This document shows, one piece after another, positions 50,714 to 60,326 of a stretch of DNA of 64,000 bases. The notes below the pieces were generated by a model. The model saw only the letters and a program-made list of their open reading frames with translations. It was not told where the DNA came from and ran no database searches. The DNA is from Lacrimispora xylanisolvens (GTDB lineage: Bacteria > Bacillota > Clostridia > Lachnospirales > Lachnospiraceae): positions 4,577,501-4,641,500 of the forward strand of contig CP070896.1 of the NCBI GenBank assembly GCA_017084465.1. Direction: 5' to 3'. The position numbers and the translations under genes are program-made. Numbering within the stretch: the first letter of the stretch is position 1; each line of letters opens with the position of its first letter.

Positions 50714-51787
50714 ATGGATTATGAAATGATTCTGGCAAGGAAACCATATTCCCTTTGCAGGGCAGAAAAAAGGGAATTGTTCAGGGAATGGCTGACAGAA
50801 CTGACAGAATACCACAGGCAGCACTGCCTGCCATATGAGAAGCTGTTAAAAGCTCTGGAAATTCCTTCAGGCAGAAGCATGGAGGAAGAGGAAATCCCCA
50901 TGCTCCCAATTGATCTTTTTAAGAGTATGGAACTGATGAGCGTTCCCCCCAGTCACTTTTTTAAAACTATGACCTCCTCCGGAACAAAGGGGCAGGAGGT
51001 ATCAAAGGTTTTTCTGGATACAGATACTGCCAGATACCAGCAGCTTGCGCTGGCGGGCATAGGGGAAGATTTCTTTGGAGATCAACGGCTTCCGCTTCTT
51101 GTGATCGACAGTCCGGATGTACTGAAAGACAGGGAGATGTTTTCTGCCAGAGGGGCGGGGATACTGGGTTTTTCTATTTTTTCTTCCCACATATGCTATG
51201 CCCTCACCAGTGACATGGAGTTGGATACGGAGGCTGTTGAAGGGTTCCTGAAACGATATAAAGACACACGGATACTCGTCTTTGGATTTACATATATAAT
51301 CTGGAAATACTTCTACGAAGCACTTGCCAGACAGGGAAAGAAGCTGGAACTGAAACATGCTGTCCTTGTCCATGGAGGAGGCTGGAAGAAGCTGATAAGC
51401 CAGTCGGTTTCGTCGGATGAGTTTAAAAAGCGGATTTATTCGGTGACAGGGATCAGCCACATCCATAATTATTATGGAATGGCCGAACAGACGGGTTGCA
51501 TTTACATGGAATGCCCATGCGGCCATCTTCACGCCAGTGTTTATTCGGATATTATAACAAGAAGGGCAACCGATTTTACTCCCTGTGTATATGGGGAAAA
51601 AGGTATCATTCAGATTTTATCCCCCCTGCCCCGGTCCTATCCGGGACATTCCATACTCACAGAGGATGAAGGGATTATCATAGGCGAAGATGACTGCCTG
51701 TGCGGACGCCTGGGGAAATATTTTAAGGTGACGGGGAGAATCAAACATGCCCCGGTCAGGGGGTGCAGTGATGCCTATGAAGGATGA
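50714..51787 (+). CDS. luxE: LuxE-like acyl-protein synthetase
   Basis: A 357-residue member of the LuxE acyl-protein synthetase family (adenylating superfamily). It has an adenylate motif TMTSSGTKGQEVSKV (about residues 79-93), NYYGMAEQTGCIYMEC (about 254-269) and a C-terminal GRLGKYFKVTGRIKHAPVRG, a feature of this family. In bioluminescent bacteria LuxE activates fatty acid and passes it to LuxC. I chose the ATG at 50714 because AAAAGGGG lies upstream; an ATG at 50675 is in frame. The LuxC-like gene overlaps its 3' end. Confidence 0.88.
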   Translation: MDYEMILARKPYSLCRAEKRELFREWLTELTEYHRQHCLPYEKLLKALEIPSGRSMEEEEIPMLPIDLFKSMELMSVPPSHFFKTMTSSGTKGQEVSKVFLDTDTARYQQLALAGIGEDFFGDQRLPLLVIDSPDVLKDREMFSARGAGILGFSIFSSHICYALTSDMELDTEAVEGFLKRYKDTRILVFGFTYIIWKYFYEALARQGKKLELKHAVLVHGGGWKKLISQSVSSDEFKKRIYSVTGISHIHNYYGMAEQTGCIYMECPCGHLHASVYSDIITRRATDFTPCVYGEKGIIQILSPLPRSYPGHSILTEDEGIIIGEDDCLCGRLGKYFKVTGRIKHAPVRGCSDAYEG

Positions 51788-52980
51788 AGTGGTTATTCTG
51801 GCAGGGGTAAGACAGCCGGAGACAGAACCTTGGGAACTCTTTGCGGCTCCGGTACTGGATTTTCTGGAGCAGCTGTCCAGGGAAATACGCAGGGAGAGAA
51901 GACAATATGAACAGCTGGCGGCCTTTGGTTTCTGGTGCCGCAGATCTCATATGGAGGAGTTCAGAAAACGGTATGAAGATGGGCGTTCTCGTCTGGGGCG
52001 TGGGGTTATTTTTCACATACCAGCCTCAAATGTTCCGGTATTGTTTGGATACAGCCTTGTCATGGGATTGCTGGCAGGTAACAGCTGTTCTGTCCGTATC
52101 TCTTCTAAAAGCCAGGAACAGGATCAAATCCTGTGCCGCATCATGGATCGTATTCTGACCCGCCCAGAATATAAGGGGATGCGGCGGCGGATCTCAGTCT
52201 TTTCCTGTCAGAGGCATTCCCTGGCAGTGAGAGAGGCGCTTTCGGACTGCGCAGGCTGTGTGGTGTGGGGCGGTGACAGGACCATAATGGAAATCAGATG
52301 CATGCGCATCAGGCCAGATGCAGTGCAGCTGAATTTTCCGGACCGGTATTCTATTTGCATCCTGGATACCTTGCAGCTGGGAAATATAACAGAGGAGGAA
52401 TTAAAGAATCTCGCCCACAGGTTTTATAATGACACCTACCTTTTGGATCAGAATGCCTGTTCCAGCCCTGCAATTGTCATATGGAATCAGGAGGAAGAAT
52501 CAACAGAAGCAGAAAACGCCAGAGTGCGCTGGTGGAATGCAGTTGATGAGGAAGCCCGGTCTTATGATCTGACAGCCCATAAAGCAATGGCCAAATATGA
52601 ACTGCTGTGCAGATATGCCATGACACTGGACGGGGAAATAAAGATCAGCCGTTATGGGAACCGCCTGTATACAATGGGGCTAGGGGACATTTCCTCAGAC
52701 ATTAATCAGCTTCGTGGTGTATTTGGTATGTTTTGAATACCGGGGAGACTGGAGAAAAGCCCTCAGCCGTCTGGCATCGGGCCGTCTTCAGACCATAACA
52801 TACCATGGAATAGAAGAACAGGAATTAGTGGATTTTGTAATAAAAAATCATCTCTTTGGAGTCCATCGGATCGTGCCGGCCGGGCGGGCGGCGGATATGG
52901 ATCCAGTATGGGATGGTCAGGATTTCATCGCTGTGCTGTCCAGACAGATCGGAAGGGAGGCACAAGATGCTTTTGTTTGA
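51771..52980 (+). CDS. luxC: LuxC-like acyl-CoA/acyl-protein reductase (one frame break)
   Basis: About 402 residues when repaired. LuxC-family reductases make aldehydes from acyl thioesters with NAD(P)H. Visible features are HIPASNVPVLFGYSLVMGLL (about residues 82-101), VVWGGDRTI and the catalytic Cys in YLLDQNACSSPAIVIW. The frame breaks near 52732 in a T run (GGTATGTTTTGAA); beyond it EYRGDWRKALSRLASGRLQT continues. It overlaps luxE upstream (17 bases) and the ligase gene downstream (14 bases), so the three are tightly coupled. Confidence 0.88.
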
Positions 52981-54405
52981 AAAGGAAAAGATATATGGTG
53001 ACAAAATTCTGGCAGTGGATGATAAGGACAGTAAGGTTACATATGATCAGTTGGATGCATTTTCAGGAGAACTGTACAGTAAAGTCGGTGGAAAAAGGCT
53101 GATTTTTATTCTCTGTGAGAATACCATAGAATCACTGTTTGGTTATCTTGGCTGTCTGAAAACCGGCATTGTCCCACTGATGCTGGAAAGCCGTATCCAT
53201 CCAAGCCTTTTAAATAGTCTTATAAGGGAATATCACCCCGCCTTCCTGTACGTCCCGGAAACCTGTATTGAGAAGGCAGAAGGCAGTGAAGTCATCTGGC
53301 AGTTTGGCAGTTACTGCCTTTGCAGAAGAAATGAAAAATTGCTTCCAGCCCTTTATAGTGAACTCTCCCTTTTACTGACTACATCAGGAAGTACAGGCAG
53401 CCCCAAGCTTGTCAGGCAAAGCAGCGGGAATATTGATGCCAATGGAAGATCCATAGCTTCCTATCTGGAGATAGATGTCAATGAGCGGCCAATCACTACA
53501 TTACCTATGAATTATACATACGGTCTTTCCATAATTAACAGCCATGTTTTAATGGGCTGCACACTTTTAATCACCAAATATGGAGTGCTGGAGCCTGCCT
53601 TCTGGGATTTTGCAAGAAAGAACAAGGCTTCGTCACTTGCGGGTGTACCCTACACATATCAGATTTTAAAACGGATTGGGTTTATGGAAATGGATCTGCC
53701 GGATTTAAAAACCATGACACAGGCAGGCGGTAAGCTGCCGCCCAGTCTTCACAAAGAATTTGCGCTATACGCGAAACGGACCAACAGGAAATTCATTGTT
53801 ATGTACGGTCAGACGGAAGCGACGGCGAGAATGGGTTATCTTCCGGCTGATAAATCGCTGGAGAAGTGCGGAAGCATGGGGATTGCCATACCGGGCGGCA
53901 GATTCTGGCTGGAGGATGAACAGGGCAATGAGGTCATAGAGCCAGACATACCGGGAGAACTGGTATATCAGGGAAATAATGTAACCCTTGGCTACGCCTG
54001 TTGCAAAGACGACCTTATCAAACAGGATGAATGGAGGGGCGTACTGCATACCGGGGATATAGCCAGTCGGGACAGCGAGGGTTATTACTTTATAACCGGC
54101 AGAAAAAACGCTTTATCAAAGTGTCTGGCAGCAGGGTGAATCTGGATGAAGTGGAACGTCTTTTGAAGGAACAATATGAAGGAATTGATTTTGCATGTGT
54201 GGGAACCGATGACAATCTTACCATTTACACGGATTGCTCATCACCAGATGCAGGGAAGGAGATTTTGGATTACTTATACCGCGTAACTGGAATCGGCAGG
54301 GTAGCAGCTGTAAGATATCGAAATAATATCCCCAAAAATGAATCGGGAAAAACCCTGTATCAGGAACTGGAAACAACAGCTGATAACAGAATGGAATGTA
54401 AATAA
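52967..54405 (+). CDS. Acyl-adenylate (AMP-forming) ligase (one frame break)
   Basis: About 480 residues when repaired. ANL-superfamily ligase motifs are LLTTSGSTGSPKLV (P-loop), MYGQTEATARM, LHTGDIASRDSEGYYFITGR and the catalytic Lys in PKNESGKTLYQEL. It activates a carboxylic acid to acyl-AMP, then to CoA or ACP. The frame breaks near 54105, where AGAAAAAACGC needs one more A (GRKKRFIKVSG). GGGAGG precedes the ATG at 52967. With ACP in the same operon it is a candidate acyl-ACP loading enzyme; substrate unknown. Confidence 0.88.
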
Positions 54406-54442
54406 CGGCATTTATGCCGGTGTGTAAAAGGAGAAGCAGAAT

Positions 54443-55594
54443 ATGGATTTTACTTTATCAAAAAAACATCTTCTGGCACAATCGCTGTACAGAAGTTTCA
54501 CTGAAAATGAGGTGAAGCCAATGGCGCATGAGGTGGACGAGAAAGAAATATTTCCCAGGGAAACCGTAGAAAAGATGGCCAGATGCGGGTTCATGGGAAT
54601 ACCGGTTCCAAAGGAGTACGGCGGGCAGGGCTGTGATGTATTATCTTACGTCATGTGCGTGGAGGAACTGGCAAAGGCATGCGGAACCACAGCGGTAATT
54701 CTGTCAGCCCATACTTCCCTTTGTATCGATCCCATTCTTACATACGGGACAGAGCAGCAGAAACTAAACTATATCCCTGATCTGGCGGCAGGCCGGAAGC
54801 TCGGAGCGTTTGCACTGACAGAACCGGGGGCTGGAACCGATGCACAGGGCCAACAGACAAAAGCGGTTCTGGACGGTGAACAATGGGTACTTAACGGCTC
54901 CAAGTGCTTTATTACCAATGGAAAGGAAGCAGATGTCTATATCATCATAGCCGTGACAGGAACCGTTGAAAAGCGGGGGAAAAAATCAAAGGAAATATCG
55001 GCTTTTATTGTGGAAAAAGGAACACCCGGCTTCTCATTTGGAACCAAGGAAAAGAAGATGGGTATCAGGGGATCTGCTACCTATGAGCTTATATTTGATG
55101 ATTGCAGAATACCAAAGGAAAATCTTTTGGGAATAAAGGGCAAGGGGTTTGGTATAGCCATGCATACACTGGACGGCGGAAGAATCGGCATTGCCGCACA
55201 GGCTCTCGGTATTGCAGAAGGGGCTTTTGAATCCGCTGTGAAATATGTGAAAGAAAGAAAACAGTTCGGGCGTGCGCTGGGACAGTTCCAGAATACCCAG
55301 TTTCAGCTGGCGGAAATGGCGACTAAGATTGAGGCGGCAAAAATGCTGGTATACAAAGCCGCTTTCGCAAAGGAAACCCAGAAGACATACAGTGTAGAGG
55401 CTGCGAAGGCCAAATTGTATGCAGCAAAGACTGCCATGGAAGTAACGGAAAAAGCAGTTCAGCTCCATGGAGGTTATGGATATATCCGGGAATATGATGT
55501 GGAACGAATGATGCGTGATGCGAAAATTACGGAGATATACGAGGGAACAAGCGAGGTACAGCTTATGGTAATTTCCAGCGACGTGCTAAAATAA
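54443..55594 (+). CDS. Acyl-CoA dehydrogenase (butyryl-CoA type)
   Basis: A 383-residue flavin acyl-CoA dehydrogenase, intact. Features are the FAD-contact region ALTEPGAGTDAQGQQT, CFITNGKEAD, the QLHGGYGYIREYDVERMMRD block and the catalytic Glu in IYEGTSEVQL. Its length and place before etfBA match clostridial Bcd, which with EtfAB reduces crotonyl-CoA to butyryl-CoA, often with electron bifurcation. It would complete the pathway that starts at sucD. A role with the LuxCE block is also possible because the genes are adjacent. Confidence 0.94.
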   Translation: MDFTLSKKHLLAQSLYRSFTENEVKPMAHEVDEKEIFPRETVEKMARCGFMGIPVPKEYGGQGCDVLSYVMCVEELAKACGTTAVILSAHTSLCIDPILTYGTEQQKLNYIPDLAAGRKLGAFALTEPGAGTDAQGQQTKAVLDGEQWVLNGSKCFITNGKEADVYIIIAVTGTVEKRGKKSKEISAFIVEKGTPGFSFGTKEKKMGIRGSATYELIFDDCRIPKENLLGIKGKGFGIAMHTLDGGRIGIAAQALGIAEGAFESAVKYVKERKQFGRALGQFQNTQFQLAEMATKIEAAKMLVYKAAFAKETQKTYSVEAAKAKLYAAKTAMEVTEKAVQLHGGYGYIREYDVERMMRDAKITEIYEGTSEVQLMVISSDVLK

Positions 55595-55606
55595 GGAGGA
55601 TACGCA

Positions 55607-56389
55607 GTGAATATTGTTGTTTGCATAAAACAGGTGCCTGATACAAAAGGCGGTGTAAAATTTAATCCGGATGGGACTCTTGACAGAAGTGCCATGCTGG
55701 CAATCATGAATCCGGACGACAAGGCGGGTCTTGAGGCAGCGCTTAAAATAAAAGACCAGTACGGCGCAACGGTGACTGTTATCACCATGGGTCTTCCCAA
55801 AGCAGATGAGGTTTTAAGAGAAGCTCTGGCAATGGGGGCAGACAACGGAATCCTCGTCACAGACCGGGTACTGGGAGGTGCAGATACATGGGCAACTTCC
55901 TCCACATTGGCAGGAGCACTGAAAAGACTTGATTATGATCTGATTATTACCGGGCGTCAGGCCATTGACGGCGACACAGCCCAGGTGGGACCCCAGTTAT
56001 CCGAGCATCTTGATATCCCGGTCATTTCCTATGTACAGAATTTAAGGATCGATGGGGAATATGTGGTTGCAGAGCGTCAGTTTGAAGACCGATATCATCT
56101 GCTCCGGGTAAAGATGCCCTGCTTAATTACTGCTCTCTCTGAGCTAAACACTCCCCGGTACATGACGCCGGGCGGCATATTTGATGCCTATGGTGCGGAG
56201 CTTACTGTGTGGGGAAGACAGGATTTAAAAGAGGTTGATGACAGCAATATTGGTCTGAAAGGTTCTCCCACCCAGATTGCAAAGGCATCTGACAAAGTGA
56301 GAAAAGGTGCCGGAGAGGTTGTGAATCTGGACGTTACAGAGTCAGTCGATTATATTATGAACAAACTAAGAGAAAGACATATCATCTAA
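55607..56389 (+). CDS. etfB: Electron transfer flavoprotein beta subunit
   Basis: A 260-residue EtfB starting with GTG after AAGGAGGATACGCA. Signature segments are VCIKQVPDTKGGVKF at the start, ADEVLREALAMGADNGILV, DLIITGRQAIDGDTAQVGPQ and the ETF-beta signature near VKMPCLITALSELNTPRYMT. It pairs with the following EtfA and passes electrons to or from the acyl-CoA dehydrogenase. It lies 12 bases after that gene. Confidence 0.96.
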   Translation: MNIVVCIKQVPDTKGGVKFNPDGTLDRSAMLAIMNPDDKAGLEAALKIKDQYGATVTVITMGLPKADEVLREALAMGADNGILVTDRVLGGADTWATSSTLAGALKRLDYDLIITGRQAIDGDTAQVGPQLSEHLDIPVISYVQNLRIDGEYVVAERQFEDRYHLLRVKMPCLITALSELNTPRYMTPGGIFDAYGAELTVWGRQDLKEVDDSNIGLKGSPTQIAKASDKVRKGAGEVVNLDVTESVDYIMNKLRERHII

Positions 56390-56414
56390 GATGGAAGGAA
56401 AAGAGGTGAATAAA

Positions 56415-57471
56415 ATGGGTTTAGAAGAATATAAGGGTGTCTACATATTTGCCCAGCAGGTGGATCATCAGCTTAGCAGAATTGCTTTGGAACTGCTGGG
56501 TAAGGCAAGGGAACTGGCAGAGAATCTGGAGACTGATGTTACGGCGGTCCTGTTAGGCTCCGATGTAAAACAGATGGCAGATGAACTGGCTGAATACGGG
56601 GCGGATCATGTCATTGTGGTTGATAATCCGGCGTTAAAGGAATACATGACAGAACCATATACCCATGCTCTTTCCTGTGTGATTGAGAAATACAAACCTG
56701 AGATTGTATTGGTGGGTGCAACTGCAATTGGCCGTGATCTGGGACCAAGAGTTTCAGCCAGGGTTGCCACTGGTCTCACTGCAGACTGTACCAAACTGGA
56801 GATCGGGGATTTCCCGCTTAATCCGGTAGCAGGCAGAGAACAGAAGCACAACCAGCTTCTGATGACCCGACCGGCATTCGGCGGCAATACCATAGCCACC
56901 ATAGCTTGCCCCAATCACCGTCCCCAGATGGCTACTGTGCGCCCCGGGGTAATGCAGGCAATCACACCAATAAAAGACCGGAAGGCAATCGTGGAAGAAT
57001 TTGATCCCGGATTTACGCCCGATCATAAGTACGTTGAGATACTGGATATTGTAAAATCAGTAGCGGAGTGCGCTGACATTATGGACGCCAAAATACTGGT
57101 GTCAGGCGGCAGGGGCATTGGCGGACCGGAAAATTTTGGTTTACTTGAAGAACTGGCTTCTGCCCTTAATGGTCAGGTCAGCTGTTCCCGAGCCGTTGTA
57201 GATGCGGGCTGGAAGCCCAAGGATATGCAGGTAGGACAGACCGGCAAGACTGTGAGGCCAAATGTATATTTTGCCATTGGTATCTCTGGAGCAATCCAGC
57301 ATGTGGCGGGTATGGAAGAGTCTGATATCATAATTGCGGTCAATAAGGACGAAACGGCTCCTATTTGATGTGGCGGATTATGGGATTGTGGGGGACTGGA
57401 AAAAGATTGTACCGGAGCTGATAAAAAAGATTCGGAATGAAACGATTGAAAAACCCATGGTGTTATCCTAA
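56415..57471 (+). CDS. etfA: Electron transfer flavoprotein alpha subunit (frame break near the end)
   Basis: About 352 residues when repaired. The FAD-binding C-terminal domain is clear (LVSGGRGIGGPENFGLLEEL, then GQTGKTVRPNVYFAIGISGA and GMEESDIIIAVNKD). The frame breaks near 57374: CCTATTTGATG should read PIFDVADYGIVGDW, which needs two more T. The real stop is then at 57469-57471. I chose the ATG at 56415 because AAGAGGTGA precedes it; an upstream ATG at 56391 is in frame. Confidence 0.95.
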
Positions 57472-57561
57472 GAAAAACTGATGACTAGCCTTAGCTCTGA
57501 AGATTTGGTATAATTTAAAAGGACGATAAAAATTGTATTCAAAACAAAAGGGGCGAGTGGA

Positions 57562-57792
57562 ATGAAAAAATGGATTTGTGGTTTTACAGGCTTAGCCGGG
57601 GGTGTTCTGATAATAGCCGGTGCATTGTTTATTAGAAATAAGGCAGTTGCAGTGATTGGAGGAGCAGATGGTCCAACATCTGTATTTATAGCAGGAAAGC
57701 CCAGTCCGGTTACTTCCACAGTTCTGCTGGTAAGTGGAATCATCATCATTCTGGGAACCATAATTGTCGTAATTAGAAATCGTAATTTATAA
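57562..57792 (+). CDS. Small membrane protein with the decarboxylase beta-subunit GGADGPT motif
   Basis: A 76-residue protein with two membrane helices (about residues 5-25 and 52-72) joined by a loop reading VIGGADGPTSVFIAGK. That loop matches the conserved GxADGPTxIF segment of Na+-transporting carboxylic acid decarboxylase beta subunits (OadB/GcdB), but the rest of the roughly 400-residue subunit is absent. Short proteins of this kind are seen in Clostridia; function is unknown. AAAAGGGGCGAG lies upstream of the ATG. Confidence 0.72.
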   Translation: MKKWICGFTGLAGGVLIIAGALFIRNKAVAVIGGADGPTSVFIAGKPSPVTSTVLLVSGIIIILGTIIVVIRNRNL

Positions 57793-57798
57793 ATAAGG

Positions 57799-57834
57799 AA
57801 CAGCAGGCAGCAGGATTCGTGCCTGCTGTTCTTT
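57799..57834 (+). terminator. Hairpin terminator between convergent genes
   Basis: AACAGCAGGCA (57799-57809) pairs perfectly with TGCCTGCTGTT (57820-57830), followed by CTTTAT. Confidence 0.75.
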
Positions 57835-57851
57835 ATATACTGGTTTACCTC

Positions 57852-58748
57852 TCAGTTGCTGCAGCTTTTAAAATATTCATTAGCCACTTCCAGTAACTTC
57901 TCAATACAATCATTTGATTCCCTGTTATAAAGGCATGTTACTTTAAAATAATCTTCAAAACCCATCAGAGGAACAAACCGCACGGTATCATTTGCAAACT
58001 GTTTCATATGGCTGGCAAGAATGGAGATGCCCAGCTGACAGTCTACCATAAGCATCATATTAATCAGAGAGTTGGCCTCATAAACCGTGTTGGTAGAATA
58101 ACCTTCCTGAGAATAGATGTTGTCAATTAAATTATGGTCGGTTCTGGAATACTTAGGGTCCATATGTATAAATGGCTCATCCTTTATCATGGTGAGAGAA
58201 ACAGATTTCAGCTCCGAAAATTTGTGACTTTGAGGCAGTACGACGCACATATGGTCTGTGAAAACGGTCTTTTTTAAAAACTGAGGCGGGCAGTCGATTT
58301 CTATATCCGGTAAGATGGCAACATCAATCTGACCGCTTGTCAAAGTTTCCATAATGTGATCGTAGGTGTAGTCCATGGGGTTCACCTTGATGGTTGGGTG
58401 AAGCTCATGGAACCGCTTGATCAGCTTGGGAAAATGATAGACAAGGGCAGTTCCTAAAAGCCCGATGCTGATGACGCCTGTTGTCCCGTTTTCCATGTCT
58501 TTTACTTTCTTTACGGCAGAATCATAAGCATGAAGTATCTTTTTAATCTCGTGGTAAAAAATCTTTCCGGTGGGAGTCAGTTTTACCTCCCTTTTGTTTC
58601 GAATGAAAAGCTGGGAGCCGATGGAGTGCTCTAAGTTGATGACCAGCTTACTTAACGTCGGCTGGGTGATGTGAAGCTGTTGGGAAGCCTTCGTGTAGCT
58701 GAGGGTCTCAGCCAGGACAATAAAATATTCTAATTGAAAAAGGTTCAT
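57852..58748 (-). CDS. LysR-family regulator of the BKACE operon
   Basis: A 298-residue LysR regulator, intact. The HTH reads LEYFIVLAETLSYTKASQQL, then TQPTLSKLVINLEHSIG. The C-terminal co-inducer domain is complete. It is divergent from the 3-hydroxyacyl-CoA dehydrogenase-like gene with a 236-base spacer containing a palindromic LysR-type box, so it most likely activates that operon in response to a pathway intermediate. Confidence 0.93.
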   Translation of the reverse strand: MNLFQLEYFIVLAETLSYTKASQQLHITQPTLSKLVINLEHSIGSQLFIRNKREVKLTPTGKIFYHEIKKILHAYDSAVKKVKDMENGTTGVISIGLLGTALVYHFPKLIKRFHELHPTIKVNPMDYTYDHIMETLTSGQIDVAILPDIEIDCPPQFLKKTVFTDHMCVVLPQSHKFSELKSVSLTMIKDEPFIHMDPKYSRTDHNLIDNIYSQEGYSTNTVYEANSLINMMLMVDCQLGISILASHMKQFANDTVRFVPLMGFEDYFKVTCLYNRESNDCIEKLLEVANEYFKSCSN

Positions 58749-58935
58749 CTATACTCTCCATTTTACTAAAAAAACTCATTTTTACAGATCTATCATATCA
58801 TAAATTCCGACAAAAATCTCCTTGTTTAAAAAATCAATGATTATAATGCATGAAAAATTACTATCACAGTAATAAAAATTATCAATTTATTATAAAACAA
58901 AAGAATGATACACTGGAATTACAAAAGCAATATGA

Positions 58936-58952
58936 AATGATAATCAATCATT
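58936..58952. promoter_or_regulatory. Candidate LysR box
   Basis: AATGAT-AATCA-ATCATT is a 17-base interrupted palindrome with 6-base arms, 33 bases before the first operon gene and in the spacer shared with a LysR gene. This fits the usual T-N11-A type recognition site. Confidence 0.5.
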
Positions 58953-58984
58953 GTCAGAATTTGTAAAGAGGGAAGGTGTTACAT

Positions 58985-59929
58985 GTGATTCAAAATATCG
59001 CTGTGATAGGAGCCGGAACCATGGGACATGCCATAGCGGGGTGCTTTGCCCTGTATGGTTATCCTGTTTCCGTTTATGAAAGCTTTGAAGAGGTACGCAA
59101 TACCTGCAAGGAAAAAATCAGAAAACAGTATAAACTTCTCCTTGAGGAGGGGCTGATTGAACCAGACGATATTGAAAAATCTCTGGTCAGAATCCAAACT
59201 TTTGATGAACTTAAGACCGCTGTAAAGAATGCAGATTATATGATCGAGGCCATTCCGGAAAGACTGGATTTAAAGCAGCAGCTTTTTGAAGACCTCATAA
59301 AGTACTCTCCGGCAGATGCAATTATTGCCAGCAACACTTCAAGCATCGCTTTTTCCGACTTGACCGCCAAATTGGATGAAAAGGATAAGCCTAGGGTTAT
59401 GGTATGCCACTGGTATAATCCGGCCCATTTAATTCCACTGGTGGAGCTGTCATTTTTCGGAAATATGCCGGAAAACCGCTACAAGGAGGTGGAGGATCTT
59501 TACCGGACCATCGAGAAACGGCCTGCAAAGGTGAAAAAGGACATTCCAGGACTTTTAGCCAACCGAATCCAGCAGGGGATTGCAAGAGAGGTATTTTCTC
59601 TCATGGAAATGGGAGCAGCAGATCCGAAAGATATTGATGCTGCTTTAAAATACGGCCCTGCATTCCGGTATGCCACCACCGGTCAGCTTGAGGTAACCGA
59701 CTTCGGCGGACTGGACATCTGGTGCACCGTGGGAGATAACCTGCTGGCTGTTATGGACCGGTCAGCCCAGGCAAGCCCGCTTCTGCGGGATAAGGTCAAG
59801 GAAGGCAAGCTGGGATTTAAGACCGGAGAAGGGTTCTTTGCTTATCCGGAGCAGGAAAAGCAGGAGATTCAGAACCAGTTTCATAAGCGGTTAATCCGGC
59901 AGCTTAAGGCCAGTAAAAATTATGATTAA
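58985..59929 (+). CDS. 3-hydroxyacyl-CoA dehydrogenase-family protein
   Basis: A 314-residue NAD-dependent dehydrogenase. It has the Rossmann motif GAGTMGHAIAGCFA, the active-site region NTSSIAFSDL and VMVCHWYNPAHLIPLVEL (His and Glu of the catalytic pair), and a helical C-terminal domain. I chose GTG at 58985 because AGAGGGAAGG precedes it; a GTG at 58976 overlaps that site. Related enzymes include Hbd, carnitine dehydrogenase and gulonate dehydrogenase. NPAH rather than NPVP-type wording suggests a non-classical substrate. Confidence 0.88.
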   Translation: MIQNIAVIGAGTMGHAIAGCFALYGYPVSVYESFEEVRNTCKEKIRKQYKLLLEEGLIEPDDIEKSLVRIQTFDELKTAVKNADYMIEAIPERLDLKQQLFEDLIKYSPADAIIASNTSSIAFSDLTAKLDEKDKPRVMVCHWYNPAHLIPLVELSFFGNMPENRYKEVEDLYRTIEKRPAKVKKDIPGLLANRIQQGIAREVFSLMEMGAADPKDIDAALKYGPAFRYATTGQLEVTDFGGLDIWCTVGDNLLAVMDRSAQASPLLRDKVKEGKLGFKTGEGFFAYPEQEKQEIQNQFHKRLIRQLKASKNYD

Positions 59930-59963
59930 AAGCAGCAAACCCATATAAAACGGAGGGGAAATA

Positions 59964-60311
59964 ATGATAAAGAGAACACTGGAAGAATTAAAAAGCTATA
60001 ATGCCCCAGGCCATTTCGGTATGACGGCTATGAGGATTCATGGAAAAGAGGAGACAGGAGCTAAAAAATTCTGGATGGGACTGTCCACCTTTTTGCCGGG
60101 AGGCGGTGCGGAATATGCCTATGAAGACAATCCCTTAGAGAAGGTATATTACGTTCTGGAAGGGGAAATGACGGTGACGGACAAAGCCGGAACTAAGTAT
60201 GTGGTTCATCAGAACGAAAGCATTTCCTTCCAGCCCAATGAAGGACGCTATTTAGTTAATGAATCCAACCGTCCGGCAAGTATGCTGGTCATTATCAATT
60301 ATCCGGAGTAG
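59964..60311 (+). CDS. Cupin-domain protein
   Basis: A 115-residue single-domain cupin. The two cupin motifs are seen as PGGGAEYAYEDNPLEKVYYVLEGEM (about residues 44-68; Glu and other ligands partly replaced) and FQPNEGRYLVNESNRPASML. The usual HxH of motif 1 is not evident, so metal binding is uncertain. It lies 34 bases after the dehydrogenase and 15 bases before the SDR. It may be an isomerase or binding protein of the pathway. Confidence 0.85.
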   Translation: MIKRTLEELKSYNAPGHFGMTAMRIHGKEETGAKKFWMGLSTFLPGGGAEYAYEDNPLEKVYYVLEGEMTVTDKAGTKYVVHQNESISFQPNEGRYLVNESNRPASMLVIINYPE

Positions 60312-60326
60312 GAGGAAGAGATCCAT

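Noticed and set aside
54443..57471. Acyl-CoA dehydrogenase and EtfBA as part of the LuxCE block only
   Set aside because: Sequence features match butyryl-CoA dehydrogenase and its Etf partners, which the 4-hydroxybutyrate route requires, so exclusive assignment to the LuxCE block is not supported.
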